A stretch of 64,000 nt of DNA from Arenicola marina (GCA_964019135.1 OZ025249.1:15897088-15961087), one strand, 5' to 3'. Shown: positions 1-12,344, numbered from the stretch's first letter. The notes: generated by a model from the letters alone, not told the origin. Program-made: numbers and translations.

Positions 1-1013
1 GGGTGTGGGGCATTAGTTGCGTAAGCGACCAGAGTGGGTGTGGGGCATCAGTTGCATAAGTGACCAGAGTGGGTGTGGGGCATTAGTTGCGTAAGCGACC
101 AGAGTGGGTGTGGGGCATTAGTTGCGTAAGCGACCAGAGTGGGTGTGGGACATTAGTTGCGTAAGCGACCAGAGTGGGTGTGGGGCATCAGTTGCATAAG
201 TGACCAGAGTGGGTGTGGGGCATTAGTTGCGTAAGCGACCAGAGTTGGTGTGGGGCATCAGTTGCATAAGTGACCAGAGTGGGTGTGGGACATTAGTTGC
301 GTAAGCGACCAGAGTGGGTGTGGGGCATTAGTTGCGTAAGCGACCAGAGTGGGTGTGGGGCATTAGTTGCGTAAGCGACCAGAGTGGGTGTGGGGCATTA
401 GTTGCGTAAGCGACCAGAGTGGGTGTGGGACATTAGTTGCGTAAGCGACCAGAGTGGGTGTGGGGCATCAGTTGCATAAGTGACCAGAGTGGGTGTGGGG
501 CATTCGTTGCGTAAGCGACCAGAGTGGGTGTGGGACATCAGTTGCATAAGTGACCAGAGTGGGTGTGGGGCATTAGTTGCGTAAGCGACCAGAGTGGGTG
601 TGGGGCATTAGTTGCGTAAGCGACCAGAGTGGGTGTGGGACATTAGTTGCGTAAGCGACCAGAGTGGGTGTGGGGCATCAGTTGCGTAAGCGACCAGAGT
701 GGGTGTGGGGCATCAGTTGCATAAGTGACCAGAGTGGGTGTGGGGCATTCGTTGCGTAAGCGACCAGAGTGGGTGTGGGACATCAGTTGCATAAGTGACC
801 AGAGTGGGTGTGGGGCATTAGTTGCGTAAGCGACCAGAGTCTGTGTGGGACATTAGTTGCGTAAGTGACCAGCTGGGTGTGGGGCATCCGTTGCGTAAGT
901 GACCAGTCGGTGTGGGGCATCACGTGCGTAAGCGACCAGAGTGGGTGTGAGGTATTAGTTGCGTAAGTGACCAGATTGGGTGTGGGACATCAGTTGCCTA
1001 AGTGACCGAGTGT
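1..1013. repeat. 35-bp minisatellite, about 29 copies, two interleaved unit types
   Basis: The unit runs from GGGTGTGGGGCATTAGTTGC through GTAAGCGACCAGAGT and repeats every 35 bases from base 1, so the array continues beyond the window. Two unit types alternate irregularly. One has CATTA, GCGTAAG and GCGACC; the other has CATCA, GCATAAG and GTGACC. The last five or so units (from about 840) are more diverged and sometimes shorter, as is usual at an array edge. No coding role is visible. Confidence 0.97.
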
Positions 1014-1694
1014 GGAGAGGGGGAAGATGACACATAGTGGAAGGTTTGGCGTGCTCAGCGGAACGAGAAAGAACGAGAGGTAAACGGTGGAGGAGGAGGT
1101 GTCAGGGGTAGAGGCGGTATGAAGGTAGCCGAATCCATTCCGCCGTCACCACGAAATGCCTACAAAAATGGCCAGGGTTTTAGGAGGCCGTTCCCGAAAG
1201 ATGACTGCCGAACGGGCGATAGTTTTTCGCAGGCGCTAATGGGAAATCCTGGTCAGGACAGCGTCTTGCATTTTGGCATGATGAAGAGGTGCTTGGTCGC
1301 AATCGGTGGCGGGGGTGGGCGGCGATTGAGGGACGGCGGGAGGGATGGAGCTTCTTACTGCCCATTGGAGCCTTGCTACGGGTCTACAACCCCCAGCCCC
1401 AGCCCCACCCTCGCCGTCACCCCCTCACCCTGCGGCTGTCGTGCTGTTACACCGCCAGCCCGATTGCCCAATCGGACCCCTCCTCCCGCCCACCACCCCA
1501 CCTCATCCGCCCCACCTCTCCCACCCCACACCCTCCCCCTAACCCTGTTGTCCTTATCCCCGCTATTTGGCTATAACCACGTCTACCGTAATGAATGCAT
1601 CCCAGGGTGCTTAAGCAAATAGCCTTGGGTGCGGGGCGCAAGGATGTTGTTTTCATCTCCGGGGCGTTGAAGAGTCACCCGGCCGTCCACGCTG
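1014..1694. other. Upstream flank of the receptor gene, no gene seen
   Basis: This is unique sequence with a C-rich stretch at about 1385-1560. Open frames here translate to proline-, serine- and histidine-rich low-complexity peptides with no recognisable domain. It may contain distal promoter sequence for the gene starting at 1964, but no specific element can be supported. Confidence 0.5.
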
Positions 1695-1703
1695 TATATA
1701 TAG
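1695..1703 (+). promoter_or_regulatory. Possible TATA box
   Basis: TATATATAG lies about 260 bases upstream of the receptor start codon, which would suit transcription starting near 1725. AT-rich microsatellite-like runs are common in this window, so the match may be accidental. Transcript 5'-end data would decide. Confidence 0.22.
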
Positions 1704-1724
1704 ATACATAGAGAGCAGAGCGTT

Positions 1725-1963
1725 ATGCCATGCCATTGTAAATCATATGTGTTTGTGTGTATATGATAGCTTCCAGCCTCTGGATTACATCTATTCCATT
1801 GTCGTCGCAGGATATTGTTCCCTCCCTTTGCGGAACTGGATATGACATGGAAGCGGCCGGATCAGCAGCGGACCTCTTCCGGATTTCCAGTCCGCCTAAT
1901 CGTTCCCGAGTCCGGTAGCGTTCCAGATCTGGATCTGTCCAGATCGACGCCCCGGCGGGAGCA
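1725..1963 (+). other. Putative 5' leader with short upstream ATGs
   Basis: If the TATA-like site is used, this is the 5' untranslated region. It holds several ATGs near 1725-1765 that open very short frames, which could dampen translation of the receptor. It becomes GC-rich and CpG-rich from about 1850 into the exon, as expected of a promoter or first-exon region. The leader boundaries are inferred, not seen. Confidence 0.3.
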
Positions 1964-2791
1964 ATGGGTATCCCCTGGGTCTCGCCTGGAGGTCGCAGCG
2001 CCGCTGTTCTGGCCGGGGGGCCGAAGCTGAGGAGCCTGCTGGTCATATGCTACGTGATCCTGGTCCTGCGAGCCGGGCAGCTGGTCGCCTGGCGGCAGGA
2101 AGTAGAAGATCAAAATGACAGCTCGCCCAGGTACGGCTCGTGGTCACTGTCACCGGCCGCGGCTGCCATGGCAACTGGGGAGGGGTCACAATCGCGTCAG
2201 GGGGGACACCGCGGGGAGGAGTGGGATGAGGAAGAGAAGAAGAAGCAGAAAGAGGAGGAGGAGGAGGAGGAGGAGGGTATGGGAGAGCTGCTTGTTGGCA
2301 TGGAGACCGCCGAACGGGGTGGCGACGTCGGCACCATGGAGACCATGCATCCACTCAGCACCCTCCCGGAACGCCAGCCCTTGTGGCACGAACCTGTCCC
2401 CAACCAGTTAACCCTCACCCCGTCGGCGACCACCGCCACGGACTCCTCCTCCCCCGAAGCCCACTCAGGGGCCCCCCGCGCTACCCTGCATATCGGCGCC
2501 ATATTCCAGGAGCACGACTTCAGCACTTCCAACACCATGTTCAAAGACGCGTTGCAACGGATAAACGAGCGGGCGAACGGGTCTCTGATCTTCAAAGATG
2601 TGTCTTTCGTTTTTTACCGCGGCGTTCACGACACGTTGATCTACATCTGTGATGCCATGCAACACCACAATGTCTCCTCCTTCATCCTCATCGGCAATCA
2701 AAATATGATTAACACCCTGTCCATCATCTCCACGTTCACTGGAATACCCGTACTCGGATACAACACAGACAGACGAGCCATAGCAATACGG
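1964..2791 (+). CDS. First coding exon of an NMDA-type ionotropic glutamate receptor subunit (GluN2/3-like), partial
   Basis: The exon encodes 276 residues. The ATG at 1964 has G at -3 and G at +4, and it precedes a signal peptide with hydrophobic core at residues 24-35 (SLLVICYVILVL). Residues 44-172 form a low-complexity linker with an acidic/lysine run at 85-104. From residue 173 the sequence resembles the start of an ionotropic glutamate receptor amino-terminal domain: LHIGAIF, then MFKDALQRINERANGS, YICDAM (229-230) and TFTGIPVLGYNTD. The order of a CD-x-M motif, a hydrophobic strand and a final T-x-I/V-P-I/V-LG fits NMDA subunits, closest by memory to GluN2, better than AMPA or kainate types. 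N205 and N236 are glycosylation sequons. The product should be a plasma-membrane glutamate- or glycine-gated cation channel subunit. The ligand-binding and pore exons are not found here. The subtype is uncertain. Confidence 0.72.
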
Positions 2792-2797
2792 GTAAGC
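2792..2797 (+). other. Splice donor, phase 0
   Basis: The coding frame ends ...ATA CGG and is followed by GTAAGC, a good match to the metazoan donor consensus. The receptor-like sequence stops exactly here and a stop codon follows after five read-through codons. The 828-base coding length is a multiple of three, so the intron is phase 0. Confidence 0.7.
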
Positions 2798-4315
2798 GCT
2801 CAGTCCTAACTTCTTCCTTCATTGTTGTCTTTTTCTCCTTCCTGTTTGACGATTGTCACTATGTATAAAAATGTATTGTATTGAAGGAAGATGATGATAA
2901 CTGTCTGATAGTCTGCTCACTGTGTAAGATACCATCTTTGGCTCCACATCCGGTGCTGAGAAGAATTACAACTTGGAGATCTGCACTGACCGATTTGGAT
3001 TATCCGCGTTATGAGTCTGGTGCACTTTTGCCCATGTTACGGCTGTGGTGCTCACAATGGGGCAGTTGGCATTTTAGTTTACAGCACAGGAGAAGTTGAT
3101 TTCGTACTTTCATTACCATGAATAGATGTGTCCTGATGGATATAACATGTGGGCTTTCGCACTGGCCACCAGCAAAGACTTATTTACCGAGAAGTAATAC
3201 TGACTGATCACTAATCGAAAATCGAAAATTTATATTCTTATTCGCGTATCTAATACTGTCCCAATTGTCCTTTAAATTTAGCAGCTTGTCAGCAAAAGCT
3301 AACATTGGAAGGAGAACGTAAAATTTTTAAGTGAAGCTTGGATAGCGAGACATGATTTGACATGACAGCGTAAGCTATGCAGGGGCTGGAGGGTTTGTAT
3401 GTAAGGGGGTGAGGGTCGCTATGGGGAAGGGGGTGGGGGGGGGGGGTCCATATCACGAGAATCGTAAAACGAGAAGAGGAAAGATCCAAAGAAAGGTAGA
3501 ATGCTTTCGATTCGGTTGTTTGTTGTGGTTGTAGTGGTGGAGTGTGAAGAGCGTTTATGCCGCTTAATTAGACGCACACAATTCCTACCGGAAAACTTGG
3601 TCGTTTCGCGCTAATTATAATGCCTTAATAAACGCCATGCGTCAAACTGTTAAAGTCGTTGGCGAAGAGTAGAAGGCAGTGAAGTTCACAAGCCGTTTAT
3701 GCCTTGGACTAACCGTCTTTCATTTTCACGGTATTCAAGTTAAACGGATGAAATTTCATTGGCACCTGGCGTTATTTTTTACCGATCGATCGCCATTGAA
3801 GGCCTTTCTTCACTTACATCGCCGATCTGTCTTCCTGTTTTCGATTTTATGTGACTGTCTCTATTCATTTCATATATTGATTTGCGTGTGTCTCCCCCAA
3901 CAATTATAGTAGTGACTGACCTGTGTCCCCGAGACACAGGGGGTGGGGGGGGGGGGGAGGGGTGGCAGGGCATGGGACGGAGGCATGGCAGGGCTGGTAG
4001 GCGAACCCAGCACACACCTGCTTCACTTATCATCGCGCTTCATCGGGTCTGCCGCCCTAAGTACCAACGACAGAGGGAGATTACACCCGTCGCCTGCCGC
4101 TCCTTGTATCGTGGCTGTTTGTTGTAAGGTGCACTCACTGCACATGCACGGCTTGATGAATCGGTATGTAGGCTGTCTGTGTCTGTCCCTTGCGGGCAGT
4201 GACAGGCTTAGGTAAGCCGGTCGTGTACCTGCCGTGTGGACGTCCATGCCATGTAGGACGCCACTGCATGAACGGTGCATGGGCGCATGGCCCCAACAGA
4301 TTCATGGACAGAACC
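2798..4315. other. Probable start of intron 1, no gene seen
   Basis: This is unique AT-richer sequence after the donor. It has poly-G runs at 3435-3446 and about 3940-3958. No open frame resembles a continuation of the receptor amino-terminal domain on the plus strand, and nothing recognisable is seen on the minus strand. Confidence 0.5.
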
Positions 4316-6848
4316 CCGGTCTGTCCATCTGATGGGGTCTCTCAGAGTGGTACTACGCTACGGAACCCGGGTCTGTCCATCTGATGGGTCTGTCAGAGCA
4401 CTACGCTACGGAACCCGGGTCTGTCCATCTGATGGGTCTGTCAGAGTAGTACTACGCTACGGAACCCGGGTCTGTCCATCTGATGGGTCTGTCAGAGCAC
4501 TACGCTACGGAACCCGGGTCTGTCCATCTGATGGGGTCTCTCAGAGTGGTACTACGCTAGGGAACCCGGGTCTGTCCATCTGATGGGGTCTGTCAGAGTG
4601 GTACTACGCTACGGAACCCGGGTCTGTCCATCTGATGGGGTCTGCCAGAGTACTACGCTACGGAACCCGGGTCTGTCCATCTGATGGGTCTGTCAGAGTA
4701 GTACTACGCTACGGAACCCGGGTCTGTCCATCTGATGGGTCTGTCAGAGCACTACGCTACGGAACCCGGGTCTGTCCATCTGATGGGGTCTCTCAGAGTG
4801 GTACTACGCTACGGAACCCGGGTCTGTCCATCTGATGGGGTCTCTCAGAGTGGTACTACGCTACGGAACCCGGGTCTGTCCATCTGATGGGTCTGTCAGA
4901 GCACTACGCTACGGAACCCGGGTCTGTCCATCTGATGGGTCTGTCAGAGTAGTACTACGCTACGGAACCCGGGTCTGTCCATCTGATGGGTCTGTCAGAG
5001 CACTACGCTACGGAACCCGGGTCTGTCCATCTGATGGGGTCTCTCAGAGTGGTACTACGCTAGGGAACCCGGGTCTGTCCATCTGATGGGGTCTGTCAGA
5101 GTGGTACTACGCTACGGAACCCGGGTCTGTCCATCTGATGGGTCTGTCAGAGTAGTACTACGCTACGGAACCCGGGTCTGTCCATCTGATGGGTCTGTCA
5201 GAGCACTACGCTACGGAACCCGGGTCTGTCCATCTGATGGGGTCTCTCAGAGTGGTACTACGCTACGGAATCCCGGTCTGTCCATCTGATGGGGTCTGTC
5301 AGAGTGGTACTACGCTACGGAACCCGGGTCTGTCCATCTGATGGGGTCTGTCAGAGTACTACGCTACGGAACCCGGGTCTGTCCATCTGATGGGGTCTGC
5401 CAGAGTACTACGCTACGGAACCCGGGTCTGTCCATCTGATGGGGTCTGTCAGAGTACTACGCTACGGAACCCGGGTCTGTCCATCTGATGGGGTCTGCCA
5501 GAGTACTACGCTACGGAACCCGGGTCTGTCCATCTAATGGGGTATGTCAGTGTCTACGCTACGGAACCCGGGTCTGTCCATCTGATGGGTCTGTCAGAGT
5601 GGTACTACGCTACGGAACCCGGGTCTGTCCATCTGATGGGTCTGTCAGAGTGGTACTACGCTAAGGAGCCAGGGACTGTCCATCTGATGGGGTCTGTCAG
5701 AGTACTACGCTACGGAACCCGGGTCTGTCCATCTGATGGGGTCTGTCAGAGTACTACGCTACGGAACCCGGGTCTGTCCATCTGATGGGGTCTGCCAGAG
5801 TACTACGCTACGGAACCCGGGTCTGTCCATCTAATGGGGTATGTCAGTGTCTACGCTACGGAACCCGGGTCTGTCCATCTGATGGGTCTGTCAGAGTGGT
5901 ACTACGCTACGGAACCCGGGTCTGTCCATCTGATGGGTCTGTCAGAGTGGTACTACGCTAAGGAGCCAGGGACTGTCCATCTGATGGGGTCTGTCAGAGT
6001 ACTACGCTACGGAACCCGGGTCTGTCCATCTGATGGGGTCTGTCAGAGTACTACGCTACGGAACCCGGCTCTGTTCATCTGATGGGGTCTGTCAGAGTGG
6101 TACTACGCTAAGGAGCCAGGGACTGTTCATCTGATGGGGTCTGTCAGAGTACTACGCTACGGAATCCCGGTCTGTCCATCTGATGGGGTCTGTCAGAGTG
6201 GTACTACGCTATGGAACCCCGGTCTGTCCATCTGATGGGGTCTGTCAGAGTACTACGCTACGGAACCCGGGTCTGTCCATCTGATGGGGTCTGTCAGATT
6301 GGTACTACGCTAAGGAGCCAGGGACTGTCCATCTGATGGGGTCTGCCAGAGTATTACGTTACGGAACCCCGGTCTGTCCATCTGATGGGGTCTGTCAGAG
6401 TATTACGTTACGAAACCCGGGTCTGTCCATCTGATGGGGTCTGTCAGAGTATTACGTTACGAAACCCGGGTCTGTCCATCTGATGGGGTCTGTCAGAGTG
6501 GTACTACGCTACGGAACCCGGGTCTGTCCATCTGATGGGGTCTGTCAGATTGGTACTACGCTAAGGAGCCAGGGACTGTCCATCTGATGGGGTCTGTCAG
6601 AGTATTACGTTACGGAACCCCGGTCTGTCCATCTGATGGGGTCTGTCAGAGTATTACGTTACGAAACCCGGGTCTGTCCATCTGATGGGGTCTGTCAGAG
6701 TATTACGTTACGAAACCCGGGTCTGTCCATCTGATGGGGTCTGTCAGAGTGGTACTACGCTACGGAACCCGGGTCTGTCCATCTGATGGGGTCTGCCAGA
6801 GTACTACGCTACGGAACCCGGGTCTGTCCATCTGATGGGGTCTCTCAG
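4316..6848. repeat. 48-52-bp minisatellite with higher-order repeats, about 50 copies
   Basis: Each unit contains TCTGTCCATCTGATGGG, TCTGTCAGAG, ACTACGCTACGG and AACCCGGG. Units differ by small indels (GGG or GGGG; GAGCAC, GAGTAC or GAGTGGTAC), giving lengths of 48-52 bases. Variant units recur in blocks: a 297-bp block at about 5537 is repeated at about 5834, and a private CTAGGGAAC variant at 4558 recurs 503 bp later at 5061. Units drift toward ATTACGTTACG forms near 6350-6720. The short serine/arginine-rich open frames are repeat artefacts. Confidence 0.97.
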
Positions 6849-9740
6849 CGCAGTATACTACAGACAGAGAAGCGTTGGGTCGTGGGGGCGTGGGCGGTGG
6901 GGGCGGTGGGGGCGTTGGGGGTTAACCAAGGCTTACCTAGGTGGCTCCATAATTAATAAATAAACATCCCACACTGGGTGGAGGAGGGGCTGTCTTAATG
7001 TGCGCCTATTGCCGGGGCTTGATAAATAAACTTAAAGCTAAATTAGCATATTGGTGAAACACCGTTATCATGTGATATTTAACCCTCCAACTCGTATTCC
7101 TTAATTAGACGTATTTCAAATTAAGTAATAAGAGCGCAGAGAGAGATTTCCAATCCAACCCACCTGCTTTCGCATTGACTCTCAAGGCTCATTATAAGAA
7201 TCACCAACATAAATCGGTTAATGCGTGAAGGCAGTCGTGTGCCCAGCGCGCAGTCGTCGACAGATGCCCTTAATGGCTTCAACGGGGAGTGTCCTACGTC
7301 ACGCTGTACCACCTCTCGCGTCTCCTCGATACTAAAAGAAGGATTTATATTGACATATGAACGCTACGCCCGTCAATATTTAGCCTGAGGTGATTAAATT
7401 GAACTGAAGTGGGCCCCCCTGAACTGAAGGGGGTCCCAGCCCGCGCTCCCTGTCCGGGGTTTCCCCCGCCCGCCCCTTTGCGATCACCATGTTCAGTGCA
7501 AATTGAACTCCATTTGGTCGTTTGTCAGCAAGCCGTCTTTTAGGAGACTCCCTTCCAGTCGGTCGTACGTTTTTTCGAGCTCACCTCAAAAAAAGACTCA
7601 GCGGATCAAGTCACGCATTATGTGCCTCACTGTGATTAGTGCGTGCAAACAAAGGTAGTTACTGCATTCAATTCATCATTTTTCTTCTTTCACCTTCTTT
7701 CTCAAACCACTTTCGATCAAACGTTATGTCTCTTGGTGTGGTGGATGGTTCTTTTTTGAACTGTCAGAAGCGAGAATGACGTGTCCGTAAGGAGTGTGGT
7801 GCACCACGGTATGCAGTCGCGGCAGACAAGCGCGTGGTCTCCAATTCACCGTTGTTTCACCTGCCCACCCACCAATATCACATCGCTGATCAGACAGTTG
7901 GTGTGACAATGGCGCAACTTATAACGAGGCCGACCCGTAATTGCCGAGGCCAGTACAGTGCCTCCTAGGGGTGTATTTGATTATGCACTTCGCCTGCCCA
8001 GCGCGATTTTTTTGCGCATGCGCTTTTAAAGTTCCGTGTGTCTGATAGTCAAACGTGAAATCCGCGTTGTCCGACAGCAACATGGCAGACGAAGGAGTTA
8101 TGTGGATGTCCTTTCACGAAGATCTGGAATTTTTGCTCGTAAAATGAAAAAAACTGCCTGCCCGAAGAGAAACGAAAAAAGTTGACTTTATCATAAATGT
8201 ATAGCAAGCATTTTTTTGAATGATATTGCTGGAAAATAAATTGCACGAAGTTGGCCGCAATAATAACGGCCCCAATAATATTGGGGTATAATATCAGTAA
8301 TATTAATAATATTAGTATGATGCTTATTTTCGTTGCTCGTAAAATTACAATCTCTCGTTAAACTAGCATGTACAAGATACGGTTGCGAGCTCGTAATTGC
8401 AAGTGAAACGATCCACTTGGGTGGTTCCTTTGACGCCATGTTGGAAATACTTGTGCCCCTGCTCGAAACCTAGAGCACGCGGCGCGGTGAAATTGATCAC
8501 GTGACGCAACGCTCGGGGCACGATTTTCACTGTTTGATTTACAAGACGTCGAGGTACCCCACGCGCAAAATCAAATACGCCCATATACCTTACCAAATGT
8601 TTCATCAGCAGACGACGCGGATGGCATCAGCTGCTGTCCGTTTCATGAAACTGACCACGTGTGCGTCTGTTTTGGTGGGCGAGGCGTCGGCTGTGGGTGG
8701 GTGAGAGGGTGGTCCGGGTGGTGGTGGGGGGGGGGGGTGGGGGTGGATCATGTTGACGCCGGGTGTAGATAAACATTAGAGACCCCCGGGTGGGTGATGA
8801 TATTGGCTATATATTAATCATGTCCTACAGAACCACAATTAGGCATAGTCGATATCCATTAATCCGTCCACCATTAATATCCAGACGTATCATTAATGTC
8901 GTGGCCCTGTAACAGGGTATATACAGAGACATCAATAAACCAAGGCTGTCGTCTGTCGGACACTGATACAATGGTCCCTGTCCAAGGTTCTCTCTGACTC
9001 CGCGGCCGGCGGGGATCAAGCTAGTTTGCGGGCGGAATAACGGCGGAATACAACATGTCTGAAAGCAACAACCAAAAAAGCCACGAATATAGAATGTTTC
9101 ATTAACCTCTCGCCCATCCCCCCCCCCCCACCCTCTCCCTTCTTACCTTGCGGGGTGAGTCAAGGTGGTGCAACCTTAGATGCCAGATATAAGCCATACG
9201 TAAGGTTTGCTGAACCAAGTACCTCTTCACTAACATTGTCTGACGGAGCTGTGTTTACAGAATGATTTCTTTCAAACTAAAATTCCTCGTCTGGTTTGAA
9301 GTTGATGGCAGGGGGATGGCAAGTACCTCGAGCGCAGACGCTACGTGATGTTGCCCTCGACGGGTAACAAACAGTCCGGTGTATAGATATATATAGGACG
9401 TCGAGGATTAGTTGTGTAACCCACACCGGTAAAAGACGAGACCCAGCGACTCCGCCGTTATATCTCTTTTCTCCTCATGGCGGCTCGTACTACGCAAAGA
9501 CATCACTCGTCCCAATATTCCCCGACACCCCTAGCCGCATACAGCTCCAGTAATATGTCTTAGTAACCGCGCAACCGTTACCGTGGTTACAATTGTTATT
9601 TCTCCTATGGCAAGCTTTTCATACTGGCACACCAGAACCAACCGCCCTTTGGCTGTTTGCCTAATTGATATCTTGCGTTTCTTAATTGTCCGCTACTTGA
9701 CGTACTTGTGTGCCGCAGTCGTTGCGCTAGGTGAGCGTAC
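6849..9740. other. Non-coding stretch, no gene seen
   Basis: This holds a G-rich patch (6866-6915), a 12-base poly-G run (8726-8737), a poly-C run near 9119, and a small perfect dyad CCCCAATA-A-TATTGGGG at 8270-8286. No conserved open frame is visible on either strand. Confidence 0.5.
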
Positions 9741-9744
9741 TTAA

Positions 9745-10158
9745 AGCTACATGTGGAGCTGACCGTTGCAACGGCTGTACCGAAATCAACATAAACAGGA
9801 AATGTTACCTTTGAGCGGCGGTACCAGCTTATGACCACAAGCAGTGTCAACGGCCACCGCCAAAGAAAATTGGCGCTCCGGACGCTTCTATTGTCTCATA
9901 TAATTTAGCGCTTGGGCGCCCCTGTCGGTGGCACCAGTAAACGGCTTGTGTACACACGTTTATGACGTTTCAAATCAGCACAAGTTTTCATTTTTGTGGC
10001 GGACAATTCATGAATTTGAAATGTTTTGCTCATTGGCAGATAATTGGTGATCGATATGGTAGGTGTTTATGGTCTGTTATGAACCTTAAGGCCTTAGGTT
10101 TGTGTTCTTATACGCAAATTTGGCATTCAAAAACAGCGAAACAACTCCACATGCAGTT
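9745..10158 (+). mobile_element. TTAA-flanked MITE, copy 1 (414 bp)
   Basis: A non-coding element bounded by TTAA at 9741-9744 and 10159-10162. Its ends are imperfect terminal inverted repeats: AGCTACATGTGGAGCTG on the left, and AACTGCATGTGGAGTTG read inward from the right. A second copy lies inverted at 15701-16095 with the same TTAA at both ends, which fixes the boundaries. It carries the dyad CCGTTGCAACGG near its left end. TTAA duplications are known for piggyBac, Sola3 and some other DNA transposons. The ends do not start CCC as piggyBac ends usually do, so the family is left open. Confidence 0.85.
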
Positions 10159-10162
10159 TTAA

Positions 10163-10639
10163 CTAAAATATGGAAATGACGATAAAGAGAACACCGATGC
10201 TAAAAAAGGGACTATTTTTTATGCGCATTTCGCAGTAAGGTAATTAAGAAGCGTTGTTTCGACTCGGCTTCAAGGCAATAGGCGTAGACACGACGCGTTA
10301 TGGGGCTATGGAGATAACTGGCTTGACAGACAATGGATCGACCGACTAACTGCCTTACATTCCTTCTAGACCCGTATCGAACGTTTTATGGAGATTTAAG
10401 GAGGGCCCAGGAGGAATACACAGTGCGCAGGATGCCGGTAAGTTGGTATGGCGTCTTGGGTTACCGTCGCCTCGTCGAAGTCGGCCTACCACCATCTCCA
10501 ACGATGTCTCCCCCTCCACCCCGGAGGCGAAGGGTATGATCCGGGGAGCATGGGGCAAGGGAGGGAGTCTGAAGGGGTGGGTGGCGTGGGGCGGGGGCGG
10601 GGCGGAGGGTAAGGAGGGGAGGGGATGGAACGGCGGAGG
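10163..10639. other. Non-coding stretch, no gene seen
   Basis: Unique sequence that becomes G-rich from about 10500 as it approaches the minisatellite. No supported gene. Confidence 0.5.
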
Positions 10640-11360
10640 GGATGGATGGGGAGGGACGGGTGCGTGAGGTGATGAGATGGTGAGGGGGGGGGGTGGGGGA
10701 GGGGAGGATGGGGAGTTGTGGGGATGAAAATGAGAGGGGATGGTTGTGGTAGTGATGTGAGAAGAAGTGACGGAGAGGGAAGAATAGGGGGTGGTTGGGG
10801 TAGATAGGAAAGGGATTGGGGGGGGGGGGCAGGGGATGAGATTGACATGGGGGTGGGTGGTGATGGTTGTGGTACAGACGGAAGGGATGGGGAGGCTAGG
10901 GGGTGAGATTGACATGGGGGTGGGTGGTGATGGTTGTGGTACGGAGGGAAGGGATCGAGAGGGCTGGGGATGAGATTGACATGGGGGTGGGTGGCGATGG
11001 TTTTGGTACAGAGGGAAGGGATGGAGAGGGCGGGGGGTGAGATTGACATGGGGGTGGGTAGCGATGGTTGTGGTACAGACGGAAGGGATGGGGAGGGCAG
11101 GGGGTGAGATTGACATGGGGGTGGGTAGCGATGGTTGTGGTACAGAGGGAAGGGATGGGGAGGGCTGGGGGTGAGATTGACATGGGGGTGTGTGGTGATG
11201 GTTGTGGTACAGAGGGAAGGGATGGGGAGGGCAGGGGATGAGATTGACATGGGGGTGTGTGGTGATGGTTGTGGTACAGAGGGAAGGGATGGGGAGGGCT
11301 GGGGGTGAGATTGACATGGGGGTGGGTGGTGATGGTTGCAGTACAGACGGATGGGATGAG
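10640..11360. repeat. 66-bp G-rich minisatellite
   Basis: Regular units start with TGAGATTGACATGGGGGTGG and continue with TGATGGTTGTGGTACAGA and a GGGAAGGGATGGGGAGGG block. Spacing is about 66-67 bases from about 10836 to 11345, with diverged units before that. Because 66 is divisible by three and the minus strand lacks stops, proline/histidine-rich frames of up to 352 residues appear; they are artefacts. Confidence 0.93.
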
Positions 11361-12344
11361 TAGGGCATGGGGTGAGAAGCGCTCGTAGTGGAATAGTTGG
11401 GGAACGGCAGCATTGAAGGCAGGGAAGAGAGGATGGGATAGGGTCAGATGAGCAGGGGATTGCATGGGGAAAGTAGCGTTGTGGTTATAGATGTTGGGCC
11501 AGGCACGGAATTCGATTTTAGGGGAGGGGATGGGATTGAGGTATGGGGGAGGGGGGGGGGGGGTTGTAAGGGCAGGGGAAGGAAAGGGGCGGGGACTAAG
11601 CGGTGGTGGGGCCTGTCTTCCGCTCAGATCCTCCCAGGTGTTTGTTCAGCGTTCGTGACACATTCTGCTCACATATTGCATCTTCACACGCGTTTGCGCT
11701 GGGAAGTGGGTATAGGTTTGGGTACCTATATCCATATTGGATGTAGTCTATGGGCTCGGTGGGTGGGGGTGGAAGGGTGGGGGGGGGGTGTTATTGCAAC
11801 CTTGAACGGTTTCCAGCTATATAAGCTTCATGCATGTGTCCCAGATACATAAGACATCGACCACGAGGGTGAACATTATGCAATTCAATTAGAGGGGTTG
11901 ATTGGAAAACTGTCGTTTCGAGACGACCGGATTACCCCTGATTTTCCACGCTGATCCGCATCTGGTTTCCCCGAAGCAGTATCATGATGTGGCAGACCAG
12001 TCATATTTCGTTACATCGATGCACATACGCGAAATATGATGACTGTAGTCGTCATGTGCGCCCGACTTGCACTCGCAGCTCCATTAACAACATCCAAGGT
12101 CACATTAGCTGTTCGTATCTGCAGTGATCGATACATCTCCTTTTGCACAGCACTGTACACCGATCCGCTGTCAATGCCTTACTTCATACAGTCATATACA
12201 ATGATACCTCCCACCCACCACGAATACAGTATCTTAAATATGGTTAGTCGCCCAACTTCTCGTCCTCCGGTTTTAGCTATCCCCGATCCGTTTTCTTCGA
12301 GTAACACCCGCGTTTTTGTTATATCTTTAGGACAAGCAATTACA
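11361..12344. other. Non-coding stretch, no gene seen
   Basis: Contains a 13-base poly-G run (11551-11563) and otherwise unique sequence. A 103-codon plus-strand frame at 12036-12347 has no recognisable domain and is not supported. Confidence 0.5.

Noticed and set aside
1119-1622. 167-codon plus-strand frame upstream of the receptor exon
   Set aside because: Low-complexity proline/serine half, no domain, no splice or promoter context.
10355-11413. 352-codon minus-strand frame rich in proline, histidine and serine
   Set aside because: The 66-bp unit is a multiple of three and lacks minus-strand stops, so several registers are open at once; no domain.
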